This document shows positions 34,601 through 46,600 of a DNA stretch of 64,000 bases, piece by piece. The DNA comes from Ianthella basta. Lineage: Eukaryota > Porifera > Demospongiae > Verongiida > Ianthellidae. The DNA lies in assembly GCA_964019415.1 (NCBI GenBank), contig OZ025869.1:4838765-4902764 (forward strand), written 5' to 3'. The position numbers and the translations under genes were made by a program. The notes under the pieces are model-generated. The model ran no database searches. It was not told where the DNA came from and worked only from the letters and a program-made list of their open reading frames with translations. Numbering within the stretch: the first letter of the stretch is position 1; each line of letters begins with the position of its first letter.

Positions 34601-37600
34601 GGAGGCAAGATAGTGTGCGATGAGAACTGCCCTGTCACTGCATGTCACTGTGTGTACTGATTGTTGTGTCTGTGTATGTATCTGAGTATTGCTTGCCAGT
34701 GTCACTTTGCGTTTGAGTGTAAAGTGAAATGGCCAAGTATTGTCTGAGCTATTGTACAGTTCAAGTCCTTGCTGGAGGCAAGATAGTGTGCGTTGAGAAC
34801 TGCCCTATGTGGACATCACTGAAGATCTGCTCCCACTATGTAGCTGTTGCTCACAGTATGGGTTGCACTGGTGACTACGTCACACGGTTTCCTGGTAATG
34901 CACAGTTGCCCAATATTACCAGGTTATCCATGCAAGTCCCACAGGGTGTTGTCAAAAAGCCATCACATAGGCACTACTCACAAAGGAAAAACACATCAAA
35001 TACAATAGCTCGGGTTGCCAACACTTCCGCCACTGTGCCTGCATTCGCTACTGGGTCTCCATACTTGCTAGGGCAGAGTGGAGGTTGTACAATGAGCAAA
35101 TTGAAGAGTGCAAAGGAGGCATCACTGAGGGTAGCACTCCCCCAAAAATGCATTATAGTTTCGACTACGCACAACAAGTGCATTTCCCCAACAACCTCCA
35201 ACAACCTGGGCTGGCATGTCTCACTGCCAGAAAATGCCAGTTCTTTGGTGTGGCTTGCGAGCCACTGGGGAAGCAAGTAACCTACCTAATTGATGAAAAT
35301 GAAACAGTAAGGGGCCAATGCCACCGTCAGTCTACTGCACCACTATCTAGAAAATCCTGGAATGAAGGAAGCAAACCCTCTCCTCCATGCTGACAATTGC
35401 ATTGGCCAAAATAAGAACAATGCTTTCATCCGCTACTTAATGTGGCGTGTTGCAACTGGAAGGCATAAATCTGCACAACTTTCCTTCATGTTGGCAGGGC
35501 ACACGAGATTTGCACCAGATTGCCACTTTGAGCTGATCAAGAAGGCATATCGACAAACACGAGTAGACACTATTACAAGCATTCAACATTTAGTGAAAAG
35601 TTCATCTGCAGGTGGAGCTAATAAGACTCAGTTAATACACAGCACAAATGGCCACATTCAAGTGCCCTATTATGACTTAAAAGACTATTATAAAAGCATT
35701 CTATCCATTACTCAGTATCACGTGTTTACATACTCAGATGTGTGTTGCAATGTACTCCTACTACTGAGTGATCTGACCTTCAGCGTCAGCAATGCTACAT
35801 ACTGAGCGGCAAGTTTAATCAAGATCCACTGAAAAACTTCTTTGGAAGAATTCGACAAAGTTGAGGCTGGAGTGGAAATCCCAGTGCCCAGACTGGAGCA
35901 GGCAACTGATACAATCCGTCTACAGACTTCATCTGTGATGAGCGAAGTTAGAGGAACCCCTGCTGTGAAAAAAAGTGAATTTTTAATACCATTGTAAACA
36001 TTGATGACATGCCACTGCCGTAGCATAGCAGAAACCCAGGAAGCAGTCATTCGTAACTCTTTTTAACTAAATGACATATACATGCATGATATCAGCTTGT
36101 TAGTGTAGTATATGTTACTCTATATCTGTTGTCTGAGAGCTTTGCTTTTCTTTTATCAACTTTCCTTTTCAGCCTTATGTTTTTCCATTATCTGTTTTAC
36201 AAATGCATGTCCATGTAAGGTCAGCCACAAATCTGCCACATCTTGTAAAAGTTGTCGTGAAGTCTCGTGAGACAATTTGCCTGATACAATGTCCCAATTG
36301 AAAAGGAGATCTTCATCTTGTAAGATATGAGCATGAGCTTACTCACGGTTCCTACCAGCAAGTGTTGTAGCAGCATGCTCCTCGTAAGAATCTCCAGCTT
36401 TCTGAAAAAGTGAAGACAACATCTTCGACCTCAAACAGGCCTCCTCTGTTAACAGCTTTGGTCCATTCTTGCTCGTAGACATAAAAGTCATCCACTGGGC
36501 CTGCAATAGCCATGTCACTCAGACAGTCGAGCTGTTGTATCTTAGTCTTCCTGCTAGGGCACGCGTATCGTTAAATTCTCAGCTCGATCAGCAACCAACC
36601 AACTCAATGAATAAACCAGGCATATATATAGGCAAGCAAGCTAATCAGAAACTGTCATGAATAATATACATTAACATGAAGGTCAATCAGGGACAATACA
36701 CAATAACATGAAGGTCAATCGGGGACAATACACAATAACATGTTGTTCGCTTCAATACACATCACAAGCACATTAGCATCCTCCTGTGTGTCTTTCTTCT
36801 TGTAAACTTTCATTAACTTAAATGGGATGTAGCCTGCCATGTATCGAATGATGTTTTCTTCATCACTCCCCATGGCTGGTTCTTCACTTACAGTGCATCC
36901 TGTTGGCTGCTGCTCCTGCCTTGCTCCTCCAATGCATGACACCAAAGATTGGTTGAACAAAATCTGGTTCAAACTCTGGGTCCATTATGGGATCATGCTG
37001 AGGTAATCGAAGTTGGCTGTGGATATCATTCCACAGTTTCTTCAATTCACCTATTCGCTTACTGTAAAACAAGGTATAGAATGTATTCCACCTTCTGTCT
37101 TTGAACGCAGTGGGCTCGGCAATACAACTTCTTATCAGGTGCATAAGGTGCTATGCAAAGTGTTTGAAAAGTTCCCTTCCATAGTGCTCCTTTGCGCAAA
37201 TTGTGTGCTGGAACTGGTCAACATCCTCTATTTGCCTCTTCCCCCTCGATGAAAAGGAGTTGGAGTGCAATCCCATTCCTAGAACATCCAACGCATCCAT
37301 CAGCCTTCTGCAATCTTCTTGACTCGTAGCCGCTATCTCGTAATCATCTGGACACTTTGCCGTCGTCTTGGCAACCTGCCGACTTCACACTTGCCGACTG
37401 GCCCGTGGTCTGGGTAATCTGGTGGGCCAGTTTTTTTGAGGAGTGCCTTGGTGCATGGGCCAAACACCCCAGTTTTTCTATTGCAACTAAAACCTAGTTG
37501 AAGAAGATCTATGAATCAAAACGTCCTCAACATAGATTGATTTGCTTGTAATCTCCAGTGGCTATCGCTCAATAAACTACCATCAGTACACTTTTACGCA

Positions 37601-40600
37601 GCAACAAGCCTTTACCAAATCAATCACATACGTTGTAGTGGCGTCTAAGGGGCTCACAAATACGTACCCAGAAGGATGGGACAAGAACGTGAAGAGAGCG
37701 GTTAGGAAGAGACCAGACAGAGTGATAGCGAGGGGTGTGGATGCTGCTTACAAGAAGAAAGGCAAGGAAGAATTCTTTGCTGTGGTACTGGCCCATGGCC
37801 AAGGCCCTACCACACTTACTTTGGACCAGGGTAAGATGAGGGGGACACCTGTGCAATGTGTCTGCACCAAAGAGAATGGATCCCTTTCCAAATTTGAAGA
37901 ATTTGAAGTTCAAGAAGAAGCTACCACTACCGAATTTCTAATACAAAGTTGGTTCATGGGTGTACATATTAGGGGGGAACCAAAATGTACAGGGGGCCCA
38001 AAACAGCAACCAAAATAGTACAATACAAAATGGTACAATGAGAATACAATAAAGCATTGAACCATGAACCTCTACCTCTACCTGCATTGAAGCATGAACC
38101 TCTACAGCATCAATAAAGCATTGCTCAGTGTAAGCAGTAAAGCTTTCATTGTGGTACTGCAAGATGAAAGGCACACCACTTCATGCACTACGTATAGAAA
38201 TACAAATCGTGAATCAGTTGTCAAATATGCCTGCCCGGCAAGTATGAGATGGCATCTGCAGCATGTTAAACTCCTATCCCATACTTTTCTTTCTTCATAA
38301 CACATTTAAACCAGTAATGTAGATTTGGATGGTAAAATGCTATTAATACTAGTAGAGGTCACTCCAATAGTATATTTCTCAACCTGTCACACACATTTGA
38401 GTATCCCCAATACCTTGTTCACACAGTACAAATCCAAAGCCTTGCTCTCACACAGCAAATACCCCATACTTTACCTACACAACCATTAGGCATACCTCCA
38501 GCGTCTCATGTAGATTAAAAATAGGCTCAATCCTCAGAGTAACTTCTGTGACCACACCAAGCAGGCCCACACTGACCACAGCTGCCCTGAACAAGTCTGG
38601 ATCGTCTGCTTCAGACAACACCAGCACCTGAAAATAACCAAGAAGAACAATATACACTAGCATACAATGAATTAGCCATCACATTGTTCTCAAACACCAC
38701 ACCCTGACTGCACTACTTTTACTATGCCAGAGAAGAAGGTACACAAGTATTTCAGTAAAAGGGTGGGGCAACTACGGTACATCCTATAAAAACGTTAACG
38801 TTCTACAGGCGTAGTATGTATGACCTGTAGCTGTACTATGCCCGTACATTTTGTGTATGAGTCCTGTACATAAACCACTTTACACCCGTAGTGTATGCCA
38901 AACACTGAAGAGGATTCCTTCAATGCTTTGGTACAGTGGATGGCTCTCATACGGTACGTGACACGGAAAACTTAATATTTTCCGTGGAATTCTTTGACTG
39001 TGCCGCGCGGCGGCCGTTGACAGATGGGCGGTCCAGGACGGACCGCCCGCGCGGACCGTACGGAAGAATGACGGAAATCATAGTGCGTAGTACGTACGTA
39101 CATACGTAATGCTGAAATCCAGATACTCACACATCGATCAGCGCTTAAGGAAGACTAGGCCTCTGTCGTGTTATCGACGAATGAAAGAAGGTATTCGTTC
39201 AAGTATCTGGACAGATAGAGGGCATCACAACTCAGAATCGCACGGAACTTCAACTTCTGGTCGAACGTACATAAACATATGCAGGTACGTACGTAAGCTT
39301 ACTAGCTGCAACGAAGCAAAAAGTAAGCTTACTACGGAGCGACAACCAAGGAAAAAGTAAGCTTACTACGTAGCTAAAACGAAGCAAAAAGTAAGCTTAC
39401 TACGTGGTTGCAACAAAGCAAAAAGTAAGCTTACTACGTGGTTGCAACGAAGCAAAAAGTAAGCTTACTACGTGGTTACAACGAAGCAAAAAGTAAGCTT
39501 ACTACGTGGTTGCAACGAAGCAAAAAGTAAGCTTACTACGTGGTTACAACGAAGCAAAAAGCAATCTGTTCGCAACTTGGCATGCAACTCGACCCAAATG
39601 CACTACAAGATATGAACAACCATGAATAGTAAGTAAGTACAATAGACCAAAACATGCAGGAGAAATATGGAAAGAAAATAGTCAAGAGTATACCAGTTTG
39701 CTAGCTACAAAGGAAAGACATTCTCTCTCTGACTCTGTCCACCATAGGCCTTGGTCTTCCTGCAGACTTCGTCTATTGCATTCCGCATCTCTTTTTCGGC
39801 TGCATGGCTGGTCTCTAGCCTCTCCAAAGGGTAGTTTGCTATGCAGCAGGAGTGAATAGCCTTCAGTTTGAGCGTGTTCAGAGCTTTCTTGCCACAGGCA
39901 CCCCTGCAGTTGCTCTCAATTTTCTCTTGGAGAGTGAACAGCTTGGCAGCTAAACGACCTGCCAAGTTCCTTCTTGACTTGCAGACTCTCAAGCAGTTTG
40001 TGAGAAGTTCTTGCGATATGACAGTCTCATGACCACTGGCACTAGTAGTCACTCCGTTGGCACTCCTGTTGGAGACATCTGCTAACGCTGGAGACTCAAA
40101 TCGCGGCCATGGTGTCCATAAAGTGTGCGCTGGCGTCTCCATTTTTTGGTGTGACGGCTCCACTATTGGAGGTAAATCTTCTAGCTGCTCAGCACGCTGA
40201 TCCTCTGCTCCAACACGACAATTCTTCAAACTCTCCACGTCCAACTGCAACTGTGTCAGCCGACCTTCCAGCCCGTCAAAGCGAACTTGGAGGCCATCAA
40301 AGCGGCAAAGGACCCTGGCTTCTAAACCTGCGATTAGGTCTGTGAGACGCTCCATTCTGTCGATCAGGGCTGGTTGCCTTTCTTCGTGTGGAGAGTCTTC
40401 AGCGGGGGCAGGATCCACAAGCTCCATAGCTAAAGGCTCCTCTTCGTTAGAGGCGGGCTGCGGTGGAACTTGAACTCCGCTGCCATCGTCTACAACTTCA
40501 GCGTTGTAGGTCTTCTTTGTCTTCCCCCACGCTACTGTCACCTTCTCCCCGACTGCGATAGCTCCGCTCCTGATCGCCGATCTCTTCACCAGTGATGTAG

Positions 40601-43600
40601 CTCCCATCGATCTTCCCACTGTCCACCTCACGACGATCTTATCCATTGCGATTGTTCTTGACGACTTCTGTTCAACAGGCTGAAACACTCTATAGGTGAC
40701 TCCATAGTGGCAAAATTCGCGCATTTGTAATATTTTTGCCCGTCGGCGGACCGCAATGTAATTGTATCACGAATTTGATTGGCTGATTTTTGAGGCCAAA
40801 TAATCTCGCACCTCGAGCGGACCCCTTATATATTGATACACACATCTACATATAAGCATATCAGTATGTACATGTACAAAGACGATGCCTTTAAGCAACT
40901 ACCAAAGACAGCGAATTCTTTCCCTGTGGAACCAGTCCAAGAGCAGGACAATGACAGAAATCAAACGAATATTGGCCCAGGAAGGAATCTTCACAACCGT
41001 CCAAACAATCAAGAACACAATTACCCGATGGGAAGAAACAGGATCAGTACGAGACCGGCCACGAATTGGACGAAAATCAACAATTCCCCAAAGCCATTAT
41101 CGCCTCATCGATGAAGCAATGGCCCTGAATGATGAGTATACAGCATCAGAGTTGAAAACACTGCTTGCTGCCAGATTTGGAGTGGAAAACGTGCTGTACA
41201 GTGAGAGAACAATTGCAAGACTACGCAGTGAACTGGGATGGACCTTCACAACTGCCCGCTATTGCCAGGCTATTCGCGATGCAAATAAAGAAAAAAGAGT
41301 TGTCTGGGTCAACAAATGTCTCGGGGCTGAGGAACGCTTTGGTGATGTCATCTTCACAGATGAATGTACCGTGCAGTTGGAAAGCCACAGGAGGAAGTCC
41401 TTTCGCAAGAAGAATACTCCACGGAAGCTCAAATACAGGCACAAACATCCTCCAAAGATTCATGTCTGGGCGGGGATTTCAAAGAGAGGTGCCACACAGC
41501 TCGTGATGTTTGGAGGCATAATGAAAGCAACAAGATATGGTGACATTCTCTCAACATCTCTGATCCCTTTTCTCAGAAAATCATACCCAGACAGCCATAG
41601 ACTGTATCAAGATAATGACCCAAAGCATACAAGCCGGTATATACAGGACTTTTTCGTGAGGAACAAAATAACATGGTGGAGGAGCCCGGCGGAAAGCCCT
41701 GATCTCAACCCAATCGAGAAGGTGTGGGGCTCCATGAAGAATTTCTTAAGAAACAAGCACAAGCCCAGGAATATGCCAGAGCTGAAAGAGGGCCTCAGGA
41801 AATTTTGGAGCACTGTGACACCCCAGATATGCTGCAGGTATATCGATCACCTCCAGAAGGTGATGCCAGACGTCATAAAGGCAGATGGAGCGCCTTCAGA
41901 ACATTAAGACTTGTACATGTGTTATTTACATTGCCTTAACAATGTACGTATGTTATTATTATGCTTATTATGGTCAATTTCCTGCAATCATCTGTTTGAC
42001 CTTTGCGCATGCTTATACGTACGTATATACAAACACTGTGGCTAACCACAATGTTTATACAATCGACATTCCTCACATAGGGTTTGCCGTTCAACGTAGG
42101 CGCGCTTCACGTCGAGAGGACGACATCGCAAGGCAACTGCCATGTTCTCGGGGAAAGAATGACGACATTTGTACGTTTGCATGGACTGACAGAGGGCGAC
42201 GTGACTCACAATAGTAGCTACACTACGACGACTGACTTCCTAGCTGTATGCGTACGTACGAGCTTTGAGATCGACCGGGTAATCGACTCATCGTTCGGCT
42301 GGTGGCAGACTAGATCTGTTAAATACTTGTAAACTACAAAGAGGATTCCGCACGGATGCCGCACAGCACCCGTACGACCGGCCGTGGGCCGCGGCCCGGT
42401 GTTAGCGGATAACCTGTGCGCTTCGCCGCGGATAAAGTTAAGTTTTCCGTGTCACGTACCGTATTCCCATACAACCCAGGACCTGCATGAAAATTTACCG
42501 TATGAAGTAGATGCAGCACTCCTGTTGACAAATAAAATATCCATCTATCTATCTCATGATAGTCCCTCTGGCTACTATAACCGCAAAGGTTATCATTCAA
42601 TCGTACTGCAAGCTTTAGTCGACCATCAGTACCGTTTCACAAATGTCTATGTGGGATGGCCTGGAAGTGTGCATGATGCACGTATCTTCTTAAAATCTGA
42701 GGTGTTTAAAAAAGGAACATCCAAAATGCTTGTGCCCAATTCTGTGCGCATTCTTGCTGAAGTTCCGGTCCCAGTGGTGATCATAAGAGATCCGGCTTAT
42801 CCCTTACTGCCATGGCTGATCAAGCCATACTCCAAAACTGGGCTCAGTGCGAAGACAAGAAAATTTAGTGCCAGGCTCAGAAGGGCCCGTGTTGTTGTAG
42901 AGTGTGCTTTTGTGAGGCTGAAGGGCAGGTGGAGGTCACTTTTAAATAGAAATGACATCAAGATTGAGCATATGACAAGTCTTGTCACTGCTTGCCGCAT
43001 TTTGCACAATGTATGTGAAGTGCACCAAGACAGTTTTGATGACCAGTGGCTTGATTATGAAGTACAGGCATCCTGTTCCACACCATCTGTAGCAATCACC
43101 ATTATATCTTGGGTCTCTTGTAGTCCAACAAAGTCAAGTGCGTAGGCTTTCATATCGTGTGCTAATGATTGTCACTTGGTAGTGTGGAAGAGGATATACA
43201 GTGGGTGTCACCAAACTAGATATGCTAGCAGTCCAGTGTAGTTGTGTAATCATTATCTTATTGCCTCAATGTCATACCTACAGTACTGTATTTTATACTG
43301 TGTTTATGTGACGTGTATGCCTTAATTAATAGGAAATGATTACTTAAAAAGTAGTCCAGTAGCAGTCCAGTTGTCTCCTTCATGCTGCACATGAGCTATG
43401 ATTATAGTTCTTGTGATATTTCCATGGTAATGGCCATGAACCAGTCACTGGCGCCCAATTCCTAGAAGCTGCATCCACACTAGCAGTCCAGTGCAGTTGT
43501 GTAATCATTATTTTATTGCCTCAATGTCATACTTACAGTACTGTATCACCAGTAATGAAACATGGGCAAAGCGGGGTTGCAGTTTGGTGCTGTCATGGTT

Positions 43601-46600
43601 CTTTCATGGGAATCCAGCCAAATGCTCAATTATGAGGTATTGTCAAAGTACTGCCATGAGTGCGAATTGCACAAAGGGGTAGAGCAGTCAAGTGCTGCAT
43701 ATCAGCGTTAGTTGCAAGGGCATGTTGAACGGAGTGTGAGGGGGCCCTAATGCTGTGGAGGAGGTCAGAACATGATCTTCGATTGCGATACACATGTCTC
43801 ATTGCAGATGGTGATGCAAATACACACAATGCACCAGTGGCGGATGCCTCTTGCAGTGGAGTGCCAGTTATCAAACATGATTGTGTCGGTCAAGTTCAAG
43901 AGAATGGGCATTTGACTGCACAAGTCTAGGAATGAGGGATATCACAGTGCAGCCAAGAAGAAAAAGGTATCATTGGGAGGAAGGGACGCCTCACTGAGGC
44001 TAAGATAGACAGCTTCCAGAACTACTATGGGTCAGCCGTCAGAAGGAATGTAGGGAATCTGGTAGTGGGCTCTGTTAGCAATTCACTACCACTCGATTTC
44101 CTTGATGCTAAACCATAGTATGAATACTGCCCTGAGCATAGGACCTCGTGGTGCAAGTACCAACAGGCAGTGGCAAATGATGAAACAGAGGAATTGATCC
44201 ACAAGAAGGCCATTCCTGAAGATGTGGATAAAGCCATTCACAGCGTTTTCATGGATCTGGCAGATCCAAATCTACCAGAGCGCTGTTTGCTGGGGGCGAC
44301 CCAGAATCGTAACGAGGCATTACATCATACCCTGTGGATTCTTTGCTCGAAAGCAGAGTTGCAATCAAAAGCCACCATTGAGCTCAGCAGTTGCTGTAAC
44401 ATGGCGGAACAATAGAGCTAGTTCCCTGCTGAGAATTTTGAAGCGGCTACACATTGAGCCAGGGCTGCAAACTGAATTGTATGTGAAGCAAGCAGACAAA
44501 AAGCGACTGAAGAAAGCAGAGATAAGAGAAAAGCAGTTAGGTAGAGTATTCAAAGGCATATCGAATAATTCCAAACTTGATATGGGTTCCCTATACCTTT
44601 TGACAAGTAATGGCTGGCCGAATCCTGTCCTTTGAGGAAGTTCATCCAGAAACTGGGCAAACTACAGCAGAGCAAAGATTTAACTACATGCAAAGTCGGG
44701 CACGGATGCCTGTTGAAAATGCCTTTGGGAGACTGAAAGGGTGTTGGAGATGTTTCCTGAAACATATGAATTGCCATCTTACCAATGTCCCCAATGGAGT
44801 AGGAAATGGAGTATTGGTAGTAGGAGTACTACTAGTAGTGGTAGTAGCACTGCCGTTTGCCTCCTCAATCTCTGCATCCAAATTTGATTGAGGACTGTCT
44901 GGCACTAAATCCTCCTCTGTTGGTACGACAACAGTGTTATCAGCTGCACTCTCGAGCAGCGTTGCTGGGGCAGATGCTGCGCGGGTGCCCAGAATGGCAT
45001 CAATTTCTTCATAAAAAAGGCATGTAGTGGCACTATTCCCACTGACCCTGTTTGCATCCTTGACCTAATTGCCAAGGGATGATCAAAGTGGAGGGATGAA
45101 TGTATACTATTGTACACAACATACATGCACCAACTATAGGTATTTAGCTATACCTTTCTATACCTATGCGTGAGGTTCTTGGTTTTCGTCTTGCACTGTT
45201 CCCATTTCCTGTTATAGCCAGCATCTTCATGCTCCTGAGCAATTGTTTCACAGATGTGCCTATTCCTGGTCACTCTATTCAGTTGTGCTTGCACGTGCAA
45301 CTGTCCCCAAATGCTGATCAGCGTTCTTGTCTCTTCTGCTGTCCAGTCCGCTCCAGCCACCACTTTTTGTTCAATAATTTTGCTGCGCAGCTGCTAAGTT
45401 GTTTCACTTGTACGCTCAACTGCCGATTTCCTACCAGTTTCGCACCTTACGCAATTCTATCATGTGATCAACTCACAAAACCGGATCGGCGTGGTGAATG
45501 CGCATCAAAACCACCTCCTCAGGTGGTTTCACTGAAGTGTATTGGAATGTACATCGATGCCAATGCACATCGGAGTGTGAACACTCGAATCCGGATTGAA
45601 TGCGCATTACAGGTAGTGTGTGAACAGGCCCAGAGGTCGAAATACTGGTCGGTCTTCGGTCAATTTCCAAGCGTTTTAGTTAAATGACCGCGCATTGTTT
45701 CAAGTGGTCAGCAAATGTGACCGATCAGATTTTTCAGCCTAAATCTGGACCAATATTCCCCAAAGGACTCCCATGTTCACTGGTTATTGGATGAAGGGTA
45801 CTAATGACAATTGTATGAAGTACAGACTAGTAAATTAGCACTTAATCAATGAGCGCTGTCTTCGCTATGTGGTGGCCATCTTATTGTGACGTTTACATAC
45901 CGCTATGTGCAGGGGTGTGACGTCACATCCTGTCACGGTAGCTGATTGTGCAGGCTGCAACCACACTGCACACCACCACAGCCAGCTCATATTACGTTGT
46001 TTTACACAACAGCTTTCACTTGTAGGGCAGTGGCATGTTTGTGACCACAATTTTGGAACCAGTGCCTATAGGAGACTTGTTTTCTTGAATAGTGTTACTA
46101 TTTCCAGTAGTGACACTACTGTATCCTAGGAGATTGGAACTGTTCCATTTTGTAGCCCATTAGCCTTGCATCAACATAATATAACAAAGTTGTTAAGAAG
46201 GCAATGCTTCCTAGGAGACACAATTCTGATCGACGGGACAAAATGTAAATGACTGAACAAAATGAGGGGTGCGTGGACACGTATACGAAGTGTGTGACTG
46301 AACAAAAATGTGAATGACCAAACAAAATCAGGGGTGCTCGGACATATGACTACACAACCACAAAACCTTATTTCCACCTCTGCAGGCCTATAGTAAAACC
46401 TAAAATTGACACAACATAGGGCACCTTTGAGATCCAAAAATCACAAAGCCTGCAGTTTGTCTAATCTCCAATCACCACAGCTAAGGGGCGGGTCACACTA
46501 CGGCAGAAACGTCGGCGGTAACGTTTACGATGACGGCAAAAAACGTGGCGAATCGGTCACACGCAATAATATTGTTCAGTGAACAAAGAGAAGATGGCGT

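Larger units (their letters stand above)
38950..42463. mobile_element. Two-gene Tc1/mariner element with BEN-domain cargo
   Basis: Perfect 24-base inverted ends (38952-38975 and 42438-42461, starting cggtacgtgacacgg) are flanked on both sides by TA, the Tc1/mariner target duplication. The 3510-base interior holds a BEN-domain gene (minus) and a DD34E transposase (plus), head to head, both open. It also has an eight-copy 34-base array near the left end and GC-rich palindromes next to each terminus. It is inserted in GULO intron 3. Intact ORFs and perfect ends suggest a recent, possibly still mobile copy. Confidence 0.85.

Noticed and set aside
39291..39562. CRISPR-like regular repeat
   Set aside because: Units are contiguous and alike over their whole 34 bases with no unique spacers, in a eukaryotic transposon.
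41165..41813. Overlapping ORFs inside the Tc1 transposase on both strands
   Set aside because: Shadows of the 340-residue transposase frame.
43626..43680. Possible GULO exon with THGS on the minus strand
   Set aside because: No splice sites or flanking similarity; the true exon 3 was found at 47575-47496.
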